A stretch of DNA of 64,000 nt from positions 62,001 through 126,000 of the forward strand of contig NZ_FOUX01000001.1 in NCBI RefSeq assembly GCF_900114995.1, read 5' to 3'. Below the pieces are notes generated by a model, which saw only the letters and a program-made list of their open reading frames with translations, was not told where the DNA came from and searched no databases. The position numbers were made by a program, and so were the translations under genes. Within the stretch, counting starts at the first letter, position 1, and every line of letters begins with the position of its first letter. The DNA is from Chitinophaga sp. YR627 (GTDB lineage Bacteria > Bacteroidota > Bacteroidia > Chitinophagales > Chitinophagaceae). Below are positions 7,984-16,727 of this stretch, in pieces.

Positions 7984-10191
7984 ATGTTTCAATTCCTATT
8001 CCCCAGGAAGTCCTTCCCATTCTTCAGGCAGGCCGACGCCATGGATTGCGGCCCTACCTGTCTGCAGATGATTGCTGCCTGGCATGGGAAGACCTATCCT
8101 TTACAATACTTACGTCGTCAGTGTAAGATATCCCGGCAGGGCGTCACTTTTGCCGATCTGATAGCAGCAGGGGAACAGCTGGGCTTTCATACGCTATCGG
8201 CCGAACTGCCTTTTACGGTATTGGCCGCAAAAGCACCATTGCCCTGTATCCTGCATTGGGACAAGCAGCATTTTGTCGTATTGTACCGGGTGACTGAACA
8301 TAAGGTATATGTGGCGGATCCTGCGTTGGGGCGCCGCATCCGTTACACCATTCCGGAATTTATGGAAGCGTGGCAACTGGCTGATAAACCCGGATTCGGA
8401 AGGGCATTGTTCCTGGAACCCACACCTGTATTTCATGCGTCTGCGGAAGTGAAAATACCTCCCACCGATCTGCGTACGCTCTGGCCATACGTGGCCACGC
8501 ACCGGCGCAGGCTGATACCTGTCGGTGTGAGTCTGCTGATAGCCGCCGCCTTGTCTTTTATGATGCCTTTACTGACAGAGGCGATCGTAGACAGGGGGAT
8601 CAACAAACACGATATTCCCATTCTTTTACTGATCTGTGCCGGACAGCTGATGCTATTCCTCGGAAAGCAGGTGACTGATTTCTTCCGCGCGCGTTTACTG
8701 TTAACACTGGGCGCACAGATGAGTATCATGATGCTGGAAGCATTCCTGTTAAAACTGATGCGTTTACCTTTTTCCTTTTTTGATAACCGGCAGTCGGGAG
8801 ATAATATGCAACGCGTTACGGATAATCAGCGGGTGGAAGATTTTCTCACTACCTCCGCAGTCTCTTTTGTACTATCGGTGATGATCCTGCTGGTGATGGG
8901 AGGTACCTTACTTTATTATAACTGGCTCATTTTTATCCTGTTTGCGGTAGGGGCAGTGGCAGGTGTTGGCTGGACCGGGGCCTTTGGAGAAAAACGCGGA
9001 CGGCTGGATCAGAAGCGTTTCCGTGTATTGTCAGCAAACCAGGATACACTGCTGGAGATCTTTTCCGCTTTTCAGGAGATCAAGCTTACGGGGAGTGAAC
9101 AGCTTAAAATAAACCAATGGACACAGCTACAGCAACAGTCCTTTGCCGTGAAACTGGAAAGTCTGAAGCTGGATCAGTTTATACAGGGGATCGCCTTGTT
9201 TATCAATGAAACCCGTAATGTGATCATCACCTGTTTTACAGCGGTACTGGTCATTAAAGGACAGCTGACACTGGGGGAGATGCTGGCGATCACCTTTATC
9301 TGCGGACAGCTCAACACACCGGTGGCCCAACTGGCAGAGTTCATAAGGGCGATGCAGAATACGAAGTTTAGTCTGCAACGCATTGCAGAAGTACATCATG
9401 AACAGGATGAAGATCCTGTATCAGCGATCATTGTACCGGAAGATAGGAGTGGTCGTGATCTTTGTCTCTCGGGGGTATACTTCCAATACGGTAATAAGCA
9501 TTCTCCGCTGGTACTGAATAATGTGCACCTTACCATACCGGCTGGTAAAATGACGGCTATTGTAGGTATGAGCGGCAGCGGTAAAACCACGCTGCTGAAA
9601 CTCCTGCTGCAATTTTATTCGCCAACACAGGGAGCCATCTTTGCAGGAGATCAGTCATTCAGCGACATTACAGCGCAAGCCTGGAGAAGCCTGTGCGGAG
9701 CGGTCATGCAGGATGGATATGTGTTCCGGGATACCATTGCCAATAATGTGTATGGAGGTGAAGCAGACAGGGATATGGACCGTATGATAAAAGCCTGTAT
9801 GATGGCTAATATTCACGACTTCTTCGCAGCAATGCCTTTTGGTTATGATACGATGATCGGGAAGGATGGGTATGGACTGAGTGAAGGACAGACACAACGC
9901 TTGCTGATCGCCAGACTGATCTATCGTGATCCTGCCTATATATTCCTGGATGAAGCGACGAATTCACTGGATGCCAGTAATGAGCGGGCGATCATCAATA
10001 ATCTCCACGAATTCTTTGAAGGCAAAACTGTGGTGGTTGTGGCGCATCGGCTGAGTACCGTAAAACATGCAGACCAGATACTGGTGATGGATAAAGGTAT
10101 GATCGTGGAAGCCGGTACGCATGAAACGCTCACCAGGACGGAAGGCGCCTATTATCGCCTGATTAAAAACCAGCTGGAACTCGGCAGGTAA
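7984..10191 (+). CDS. Peptidase-containing ABC transporter (C39, LanT-type) for lanthipeptide export
   Basis: Bifunctional exporter, 735 aa: it cuts the leader after a double glycine and pumps the peptide across the inner membrane. The N-terminal C39 domain has its catalytic Cys in DCGPTC (Cys22), His96 in QHFVVLY and Asp112 in VADPALG. Residues about 165-450 are the six-helix membrane domain. The ATPase follows with Walker A GMSGSGKTT (about 528-536), the signature LSEGQTQR (LSGGQ variant), Walker B YIFLDEATNSLD and the H-loop VVAHRLST. Length and domain order are normal for PCATs. It heads the LanB/LanC genes in one operon, and the precursor encoded at 16471-16659 has a matching GG site. 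Start: ATG at 7984. Confidence 0.93.
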   Translation: MFQFLFPRKSFPFFRQADAMDCGPTCLQMIAAWHGKTYPLQYLRRQCKISRQGVTFADLIAAGEQLGFHTLSAELPFTVLAAKAPLPCILHWDKQHFVVLYRVTEHKVYVADPALGRRIRYTIPEFMEAWQLADKPGFGRALFLEPTPVFHASAEVKIPPTDLRTLWPYVATHRRRLIPVGVSLLIAAALSFMMPLLTEAIVDRGINKHDIPILLLICAGQLMLFLGKQVTDFFRARLLLTLGAQMSIMMLEAFLLKLMRLPFSFFDNRQSGDNMQRVTDNQRVEDFLTTSAVSFVLSVMILLVMGGTLLYYNWLIFILFAVGAVAGVGWTGAFGEKRGRLDQKRFRVLSANQDTLLEIFSAFQEIKLTGSEQLKINQWTQLQQQSFAVKLESLKLDQFIQGIALFINETRNVIITCFTAVLVIKGQLTLGEMLAITFICGQLNTPVAQLAEFIRAMQNTKFSLQRIAEVHHEQDEDPVSAIIVPEDRSGRDLCLSGVYFQYGNKHSPLVLNNVHLTIPAGKMTAIVGMSGSGKTTLLKLLLQFYSPTQGAIFAGDQSFSDITAQAWRSLCGAVMQDGYVFRDTIANNVYGGEADRDMDRMIKACMMANIHDFFAAMPFGYDTMIGKDGYGLSEGQTQRLLIARLIYRDPAYIFLDEATNSLDASNERAIINNLHEFFEGKTVVVVAHRLSTVKHADQILVMDKGMIVEAGTHETLTRTEGAYYRLIKNQLELGR

Positions 10192-10224
10192 AAAGATCTT
10201 GTTACACCTAAAAACTACTTTCCT

Positions 10225-12780
10225 ATGGCGCTCAGCATTTTTCCGCACATCCTTGTGCGCTATGCCGGTATGCCGCTAAGCGTACTACATAAGGCAGCAA
10301 TTCAGGACATAGCCGCCCATTTTCAGAAAACAGCAAGCGCTGCACAACAATTACAGACGCAAAAGGATGCCGTTTGTGCACTGTTGTACACCGCTATCAA
10401 TCAGTCAACAGATGATAAAGAACGACGACAGCTGCTGCAGTTAAAGCGGGATATTTTTAATGATAAGCTGCCGGTGAAGTTACCTGCAATCGTACCCGAG
10501 GCAGTGGAATTATATCTGCAACAGCTTGCGGACAGGGAGAAGGAAGCTGCGAAATGGCGGGAGGATTTCGAAGAGAAGCACATGGTAGCCAGACGGGAAC
10601 TACAGGGCTTCGCTCAGCAGGAAGCACTACGCAAAGGTATTTTATTATCCAGTCCTGTACTATACGAGCAGCTGGATAGTTTTGCCCTCGCTGATAGCAG
10701 GCAATTCAAAAGTCGTGAGTTAAAGAATGAGTATAGTCTGATACGCTACGTTAGCCGGATGGCTGCGAAGACCTCCCCGTTCAGCACCTTTACCTATACA
10801 GGTCCGGGGAAGATAGGTCCGCAGCAGGATATTACCACAATACCGGACATACACAGCAGTATCCGTCTGCATAACGGATTGTTCAGCTATATCCGTGTGC
10901 TGATGATTCATCATCCGGTATTGAATGAAATTATCACATTAGGGTTGAATGTGACGGCCGCCGTCATACAGGAGGAATTACGGTTTCTTGTCAACTACTT
11001 CAATGTAGAGGCATTCCAGCGTTTACCAGCCCGTAATCTGCCTTTGTGGTTATATCAACAGTTACAGGACAGAGATGCAATCGTGACACTCGGTGAATTG
11101 ACCGATCAGCTTTGCAGTCAGATAGCAGATACCGACAGGAGTACGATCAAGGCATTTTTATTAAAGTTGGTATGTAATGGTTTACTGGAACCGGGAATAG
11201 GATGTGCTGGTATTGATCCGGACTGGGATAGACAGTTGCAGCAATTCCTTACACCGCATGCGGATAAGCAGGCGGTAGCATCGTTACTGATGATGTTATC
11301 AGGGTTACAGCAAACCAAAATGGTATACGCGATCGCCGGGGCAGATGAGAGGTTGCTGTTTTTACGGGAGGCGTCTGCCATGTTGGAAGATCTGTTTGGG
11401 ACCTTACAGGAGGAGGCTGGTTTGTCAGATGATATGCAGGTGAAGGAGGGGGCATTTGAATTATTCCGTTTTCAGGCACGCCGTTTTTTGCCGCAGGATA
11501 TTTTCTACGAAGATGCATTTACTGACAATACTGCCATATTATCCGAAGCTACTTTCACTGCCTTTACACAGGAGATCAGCCTGCTATGTACGCTGTTAGC
11601 ACCGCTGGATGCTTTACAGGAGGAACGTGCGCATATGCAGCGCTTCTTTTTACAGCACTATGGGGAGGTACAGGAGGTAGCAGTTACACAGTTTTATTAT
11701 GACTATTATCTGTATGAGAAAAAACAATCAGCGGAGCAGCAGGCAAAGAAAGAAATAAAGGAGATCGGGTTACCGGATACGCTTCAGGTGATCGTAGATC
11801 GGAATACAGTACATATTACTCCCACGATAGCGATGAGTCCTGACAATAACAGTGCAGGCGCCTTTGTACAGTTCTACCAGGAGGGAAGTCATACGAAAGG
11901 AGTCGTCAATGCGCTATTACCAGGTATGGGCAAAGTAGCCGGACGGTTCCTGCATCTGCTGGACCCGACCATAACAACTGACTTCCGTACATGGAATGAA
12001 AACCTGTATGCAGATCATCTCTTGCTGGAACTGAATGATGGATCGGCCTTTAATGCGAATATTCATCCGCCTTTACTGGCTTATGAGGTGTGTATGCCGG
12101 GCGGTAATAACAGTTACCCGGCGGAGGCCCGGGTTTCCTTACAGGATCTTGTCGTGAAGTATGACAGGGATACAAAAGGGCTGTTCCTGTTCCATACGGT
12201 GCAAAATAAGCCGGTTTATGCCTTTGACCTCAGTCTGGAGTCATTTTATAACCGATCGCATTTTTACAGGCTACTGGCGCATTTTAATACCGTGCAGCGG
12301 GTTCCCTTACGCGCATTGATCACAGCACTTGACCGTAAGCATGCTACGGTGTATCCACCTGGTGAGTATATACAGGTAAAGCCACGGATCACTTTTGGCG
12401 AACAGGTGGTATTAAGGAGAAAAGGCTGGCTGATAAAAACGGCTTTTATACCCCTGGGAGGCAATGATGAATCTCCCGCGGACTATTTTGAGCGGCTGCA
12501 TCTATGGCGGATAGAAAATGGTTTGCCGGAGCAGTGTTTTCTGTTCCTGAAATCCCCCTACATGCCTGTGAAGAATGAGGCAAAGAGTCAGTTGCAGCGG
12601 GACGACTATAAACCTCAATATATGGATTTCAGTCATCCGCTGCTGCTCAGTCTTTTCAGAAAGGTCTTATCCAGAGCAGGAGCGTGGTGTTACCTGGAAG
12701 AAATGTTGCCTGCTGCTGCACATGTTGCAGCTGATGGTGGACTTGTGAAAGAATATTTACTACACTGGTATAATATGTAA
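10225..12780 (+). CDS. Class I lanthipeptide dehydratase, large (glutamylating) subunit LanB-N
   Basis: 851 aa, matching the N-terminal lantibiotic dehydratase domain, which transfers glutamate from Glu-tRNA to Ser/Thr of the precursor. Recognisable stretches include the early FPHILVRYAGMPLSVL, the conserved SRMAAKTSPFSTFTYTG block (about 175-190), the SxxF...LHPPLLAYEV region (about 605-620) and PRITFGEQVVLRRKGW (about 720-735), with ending segments like SPADYFERLHLWRIENGLPEQ. The C-terminal elimination domain found in NisB-type proteins is missing and is instead encoded by the next gene 3 bp away. This split LanB arrangement is what I recall for pinensins. Cytoplasmic; it should form a complex with the next two products. 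Confidence 0.9.
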   Translation: MALSIFPHILVRYAGMPLSVLHKAAIQDIAAHFQKTASAAQQLQTQKDAVCALLYTAINQSTDDKERRQLLQLKRDIFNDKLPVKLPAIVPEAVELYLQQLADREKEAAKWREDFEEKHMVARRELQGFAQQEALRKGILLSSPVLYEQLDSFALADSRQFKSRELKNEYSLIRYVSRMAAKTSPFSTFTYTGPGKIGPQQDITTIPDIHSSIRLHNGLFSYIRVLMIHHPVLNEIITLGLNVTAAVIQEELRFLVNYFNVEAFQRLPARNLPLWLYQQLQDRDAIVTLGELTDQLCSQIADTDRSTIKAFLLKLVCNGLLEPGIGCAGIDPDWDRQLQQFLTPHADKQAVASLLMMLSGLQQTKMVYAIAGADERLLFLREASAMLEDLFGTLQEEAGLSDDMQVKEGAFELFRFQARRFLPQDIFYEDAFTDNTAILSEATFTAFTQEISLLCTLLAPLDALQEERAHMQRFFLQHYGEVQEVAVTQFYYDYYLYEKKQSAEQQAKKEIKEIGLPDTLQVIVDRNTVHITPTIAMSPDNNSAGAFVQFYQEGSHTKGVVNALLPGMGKVAGRFLHLLDPTITTDFRTWNENLYADHLLLELNDGSAFNANIHPPLLAYEVCMPGGNNSYPAEARVSLQDLVVKYDRDTKGLFLFHTVQNKPVYAFDLSLESFYNRSHFYRLLAHFNTVQRVPLRALITALDRKHATVYPPGEYIQVKPRITFGEQVVLRRKGWLIKTAFIPLGGNDESPADYFERLHLWRIENGLPEQCFLFLKSPYMPVKNEAKSQLQRDDYKPQYMDFSHPLLLSLFRKVLSRAGAWCYLEEMLPAAAHVAADGGLVKEYLLHWYNM

Positions 12781-12783
12781 TAC

Positions 12784-13620
12784 ATGCAACGGAACTGGTT
12801 ATCGGCACATCTTTTTTATAGCGGAGATTTACGGACGCTGTTATTGGACATGGTGCTGCCTTTTTTAAGTGATACCTGTTACAGGGCTTTTTTTATCCGT
12901 TACGGAGAAGGCGGTCCGCATATCAGATTACGTCTGTTGACGGATGAGGCAGATCCCGCAATTGTACAATCACAGTTAATACAGGCAGGGAAGGAGATCC
13001 AGGGATTAACGATACAGTTTATTACATATGAAGCGGAAATAGTACGCTACGGTAATCAGGACAGTATCGCCTGGGCAGAAGAACAGTTTATTTGCTCTTC
13101 CTCTTATGTGCTGACTATTTTAGATGGCAGGAGAGAATGGGATGCTTCCAGTGCGTTATTGGAGGCGCTTAAAATGAATATCGCAATGGCGGGTGCTTTG
13201 GATGTTGCCGGCCTTGAGATGATGGCGATATGCAGACAGTTTATTCATCAGTGGTTGCCCCGTTTGTATGATCGTAGCAAACCGGCTGCCGCGCAGGAAC
13301 AATATTATATGGCACTTCTTGAGACCCGTTTTAGTCATTATGCGGAGTTATTATTACCTGTTACTGCTGTGCTATGGGAGGAATTGTGCGAAGGAAAGGC
13401 AGACCCGGTATTACAGACATTCATGCAATCGAACCGGCAGGTTTTTGAGGCATACAAACAGCTGGGATTTGATGAACGTTGTATGAGAGATATCACAGGT
13501 AGTTTTATGCATATGGGGCATAACCGCCTGGGGATCTCCAATCTGGATGAAGCTTATATCATGTTCTTTACCTTAAAATGTCTCGAGAATGTCTATGCCG
13601 GTGGAAGATCTGAAAGATGA
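12784..13620 (+). CDS. Lanthipeptide dehydratase, small (glutamate-eliminating) subunit, SpaB_C type
   Basis: 278 aa, the size and pattern of the SpaB_C / thiopeptide-type biosynthesis domain: starts WLSAHLFYSGDLRTLL, then FFIRYGEGGPHIRLRLL (about 38-54, the conserved R-Y/GGPHIRLR motif), EIVRYGNQDSIAWAEEQFICSS (about 98-119) and the C-terminal SFMHMGHNRLGISNLDEAYIMF. It removes glutamate from glutamylated Ser/Thr to leave Dha/Dhb. It follows the large subunit with a 3-bp gap and overlaps the LanC frame by 32 bp, so the three are translationally coupled. Confidence 0.9.
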   Translation: MQRNWLSAHLFYSGDLRTLLLDMVLPFLSDTCYRAFFIRYGEGGPHIRLRLLTDEADPAIVQSQLIQAGKEIQGLTIQFITYEAEIVRYGNQDSIAWAEEQFICSSSYVLTILDGRREWDASSALLEALKMNIAMAGALDVAGLEMMAICRQFIHQWLPRLYDRSKPAAAQEQYYMALLETRFSHYAELLLPVTAVLWEELCEGKADPVLQTFMQSNRQVFEAYKQLGFDERCMRDITGSFMHMGHNRLGISNLDEAYIMFFTLKCLENVYAGGRSER

Positions 13621-15445
13621 GCAGATAATAGCGGCTGCTTTACTGGAGCTGGCTGACAGACTGTTACCCACTATGCAGCCGGGAACACTGGCCGTTGATC
13701 TCACAAATGGCGCAGCTGCAGATCTCTTCAATGGAAAGGCGGGGATCATTGTATTTTATCTGCGTTTAGCAGCATATGATCCGGCGTATCTTGCTGTATG
13801 TACAAGTGCCGCAGATGTATTGCTTGAGCATCCGGCTATTCTTCAACAGGAGTTTTTTACCTTATATACCGGGGCTACCAGTCTGGTATACTTATGTATA
13901 CAATTGTATGAAGCAACCAGCGATAAGCGATACCTCGAAAGGGGACTTGCATTGGTGTATCATTACCGGGAAGGTATTTTACAAAAAGTAGTACAGGATG
14001 ATTTTATCAGCGGACATGCTGGTAACCTCTTAGTGTTGACACAACTGCATGCTTACACAAAGGATGATGTATTGCGTACGCTGATCAGGCAACTGGCGGA
14101 TAAGCTGATCGCACATGCAAGGATCGCTTCTCAGGGATTGCGCTGGGGACATCTGAAGCGGTCGTATGATTGTCTGACAGGACTTTCTCATGGTGCGTCA
14201 GGCATTGCACATGCGTTATTGCAGGTAGCCACTTATTTTGAAGATGAAGGTTTACATTACCTGGCTATGCAGGCCTGGGCTTATGAAATGAAATACTATG
14301 ATCCGGGCTTGCAGAACTGGCTGGACCTGCGACTAACGAGTACCAGTTTAGAGGAAGAGGATATTATGGGCTGGCAGCTAACCGATTTTCGCCGGTATAT
14401 CAGTGATGTGAATGCATGGGCACATGGCGCTGCCGGTATCGGGTTAAGCCGGATGTATGCCTGGAAGACAAGCGGAGAAGTCCACTTTGCTACAGCATGC
14501 GAATGGGCATTGACGCGTTGTATACGGGACGCTGGCACCCTGACACGGGGAGATTTTACCCTTTGTAGTGGTTATGGGGGAGTGGGGATGTTCTTACTAC
14601 AGGCGGCGGCTGTATTGAATAGGCCGGTTTTACGACAAACAGCAAAGCAGATCGCATTGGCTGCTATCCGTTATTACGAAGTACATGGTACGTACAATAG
14701 CTACATTAAAGATGCACAATACGACCCTGGATTGTTTTCAGGACTGGCGGGAGTAGGCTATTTCTTTGTCAGTGTATTGCTGCCTTATAGGGCACATACG
14801 GTCATGGCGCCATTGATCAATATGGATGTAAAGCATAGTCCCCTGTATGAAAAAGGAGCAGTAAAGCGGGCGCTGTTTAGTCGTTATTACGAAAGGTCAT
14901 TGCAACGATATCCCGGGGCAATGGCAGCCAGAGACATCAATGAACTGGAGATGCTTTTAGGAGAGGGGATGGAGGACCAGGATTGTTTCGGGTATGAGAA
15001 AAGTCTGGCGGATACATGGAGGTCGCATGGCGGATGGTTATGTTATCAGCAGCGTAATCAGCTACTGGAAAAGCGGAATGGGTATTTATTACAGGAGTAT
15101 GATAGGGGGTTGTTGCAGACTGTTTTTATGAGGGTGCCTGAATTGACTGTATGCGTTACGAAACGTGCCTGGCATGATGAGGCTAATACGGTTCAACAGC
15201 ATAACACACAGTGTCATTATGTACATGTTGCACATGTACAGGGGGTAAGTACCTTTCCTGTTAATCAGTTTACAGCAATATTGTTAGCGGCTTTTAGCCG
15301 GGAGTTACCGTTGCAGCAGGTGATAACAGACATTATCTGTCCGCAGGTAGATGTTAGTATGGCTGCTTTGCAGGAGGCTGTGCTGTCACAGATAAAGGTA
15401 TTGTTACGGCAATACATGATCACACAAAAACAGACGCGGGGGTGA
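13589..15445 (+). CDS. LanC-type lanthionine cyclase with C-terminal winged-helix-like extension
   Basis: 618 aa, about 200 longer than NisC. Residues about 10-415 form the alpha-toroid: GKAGIIVFYLRLA, ISGHAGNLLVLTQ, GLSHGASGIAHALLQ (His201, the catalytic His position), AWAHGAAGIGLSR (277-287), FTLCSGYGGVGMFLLQ (Cys326) and FSGLAGVGYFFVS. Compared with NisC (WCYG and ICHG), the first zinc Cys is Ala278 (followed by His279) and the zinc His after the second Cys is Ser327. The tail (about 420-618) is unlike known cyclases; its last about 60 residues (FPVNQFTAILLAAF, then DVSMAALQEAVLSQIKVLL) resemble a PqqD-like winged helix that could bind the leader peptide. It adds Cys thiols to dehydrated residues. 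Last gene of the operon; starts inside the previous gene. Confidence 0.85.
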   Translation: MSMPVEDLKDEQIIAAALLELADRLLPTMQPGTLAVDLTNGAAADLFNGKAGIIVFYLRLAAYDPAYLAVCTSAADVLLEHPAILQQEFFTLYTGATSLVYLCIQLYEATSDKRYLERGLALVYHYREGILQKVVQDDFISGHAGNLLVLTQLHAYTKDDVLRTLIRQLADKLIAHARIASQGLRWGHLKRSYDCLTGLSHGASGIAHALLQVATYFEDEGLHYLAMQAWAYEMKYYDPGLQNWLDLRLTSTSLEEEDIMGWQLTDFRRYISDVNAWAHGAAGIGLSRMYAWKTSGEVHFATACEWALTRCIRDAGTLTRGDFTLCSGYGGVGMFLLQAAAVLNRPVLRQTAKQIALAAIRYYEVHGTYNSYIKDAQYDPGLFSGLAGVGYFFVSVLLPYRAHTVMAPLINMDVKHSPLYEKGAVKRALFSRYYERSLQRYPGAMAARDINELEMLLGEGMEDQDCFGYEKSLADTWRSHGGWLCYQQRNQLLEKRNGYLLQEYDRGLLQTVFMRVPELTVCVTKRAWHDEANTVQQHNTQCHYVHVAHVQGVSTFPVNQFTAILLAAFSRELPLQQVITDIICPQVDVSMAALQEAVLSQIKVLLRQYMITQKQTRG

Positions 15446-15473
15446 GGGGGAAATATTCCCTGATCCGGCAAAT

Positions 15474-16328
15474 TTACCTGCAATAGCTACGATCAACATA
15501 TTGCTTATTACCCTTCCCATCCAGGTAATAACATCCGCCTCTTGGGCCGGTATAATACTTTCTCGCCGGCGCTGTGTTGGCCACTCTCATCGCACGTTCT
15601 TCTGCGGCAGCTGCCCTTTTTAATTGCGCCGTATAGGCAGCAGTGGGGGTGAAGTAATGTTGTTGGCCACTCTCCAGTCTGGTGCTGTCCTCATGCGAAA
15701 GTGGCATTTCATCCCAGTCTGCCGCCACATGTTCCCGCAATACATAACCAGTGTGTTCACCAAAATTTATTTCCGCCCAATCGGGATTATTATCAACTTC
15801 ATAGGCTTTTATATAACTAAGCCGGCGTATTTTGCCAATGCTGGGTGATTTGGCATCTGGCCTGGTCCGCACGTTCAGACTGTCACCGCTGATCCATGCA
15901 TAATTGGCTTTCAATCTGGCGAAAAATGCTTTCTCTTCATCCGCTTTCTTTTGTGCCAGTGCTTTTACAATCATCTCTTCCTTCAGGTCCTTGAATGCTT
16001 TCACTTCATCCCTGTAATACTGTACCGGAAACCTGGAGTCTTCTTTTTCAATATTCTGACAATCGCGTTCAATGTTCCCGTATATATCCATTCCCCCGTA
16101 GGAGGGAGACTTGTCGTAATAATTTGCTAGTCTGTCCAGCAAATACTGCACATCCGAAACAGGGCCTACAAGCGGTGAACCGAACTGTGTATCAGGCACA
16201 CGTAGTATAGTGATCTCTTTACCATCAACAGTCTTTTTTTTGACCCATGGCGTCACATCGTGTGTCTGGCCGAATATAGAGATGGTGAGCAAAAGTACAG
16301 GGAATAAAAGGTAGAGGAAAGATTTCAT
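15474..16328 (-). CDS. Secreted SH3-domain protein with basic-adaptor-like C-terminus
   Basis: 284 aa with a signal peptide (about 1-20, ending SIFGQ). The middle (about 140-200) is a bacterial SH3 domain: ISGDSLNVRTRPDAKSPSIG, then AEINFGEHTGYVLREHV. The C-terminal 25 residues (YYTGPRGGCYYLDGKGNKQY, then VDRSYC) match the short YxGPRGGxYY-GKxYV motif known as the PBCV-type basic adaptor. A helical, charged region lies between. It is probably periplasmic or surface-attached and binds cell wall. It is convergent with the lanC gene (28 bp apart) and downstream of the precursor gene on the same strand, separated by a terminator, so a direct role in the lanthipeptide is doubtful. Confidence 0.7.
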   Translation of the reverse strand: MKSFLYLLFPVLLLTISIFGQTHDVTPWVKKKTVDGKEITILRVPDTQFGSPLVGPVSDVQYLLDRLANYYDKSPSYGGMDIYGNIERDCQNIEKEDSRFPVQYYRDEVKAFKDLKEEMIVKALAQKKADEEKAFFARLKANYAWISGDSLNVRTRPDAKSPSIGKIRRLSYIKAYEVDNNPDWAEINFGEHTGYVLREHVAADWDEMPLSHEDSTRLESGQQHYFTPTAAYTAQLKRAAAAEERAMRVANTAPARKYYTGPRGGCYYLDGKGNKQYVDRSYCR

Positions 16329-16417
16329 GTAAAAAGGTTGAGGCGCAAAAATAAAGTTTTTTAAGTTAATGACTGTTTAACGTGCCTGATGGGATGATGC
16401 TAACTGTCCCGCATAAC

Positions 16418-16455
16418 AAAAAGAGGCTGCTCAGTACCTGAGACAGCCCCCTTTT
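16418..16455 (-). terminator. Terminator after the lanthipeptide precursor gene
   Basis: GGCTG-CTCAG pairs with CTGAG-A-CAGCC around TAC, flanked by an A-run on one side and a T-run on the other. On the minus strand the stem ends in CTCTTTTTG, 16 bp beyond the precursor stop. Confidence 0.7.
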
Positions 16456-16470
16456 TCATATCCTGCAGAA

Positions 16471-16659
16471 TTATGCACAGATAATGGTTGTGCACAGATG
16501 TCCTTCGTCATCTGTTGCTACTGTGTGCGTTGGATGGCTCTGTCCTGCGAGACCACCTGCCAGGCGCATGTTCATTTCGCTATCGATACTGGTTACAAAA
16601 CTGTCGATTTTGAGGTCATCGATGCTCAGCTTAATCTGGGTTACCTGATTGTCTTTCAT
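16471..16659 (-). CDS. Class I lanthipeptide precursor (pinensin-like)
   Basis: 62 aa. The leader (1-36) has the Bacteroidota pattern LSIDDLKIDSFVTSID and ends in LAGG (33-36), the cut site expected for the C39 exporter at 7984. The core (37-62) starts LAGQ, continues SHPTHTVATDDEGH (41-54) and ends LCTTIICA, with cysteines at 56 and 61 and Ser/Thr at 41, 44, 46, 49, 57 and 58. Two thioether rings are therefore possible, mostly methyllanthionine because only one Ser is present, with further Dhb residues. Trimming of LAGQ would leave 22 residues, the size I recall for pinensin A. It sits 68 bp after the TonB receptor gene on the same strand and is the only precursor I find in the cluster. Confidence 0.9.
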   Translation of the reverse strand: MKDNQVTQIKLSIDDLKIDSFVTSIDSEMNMRLAGGLAGQSHPTHTVATDDEGHLCTTIICA

Positions 16660-16727
16660 AAAATAGTATTTAAGTATGAATGCCTACTGTTATGGGGTTT
16701 CGGCTTATCCCCTATTGCGCAATAATG

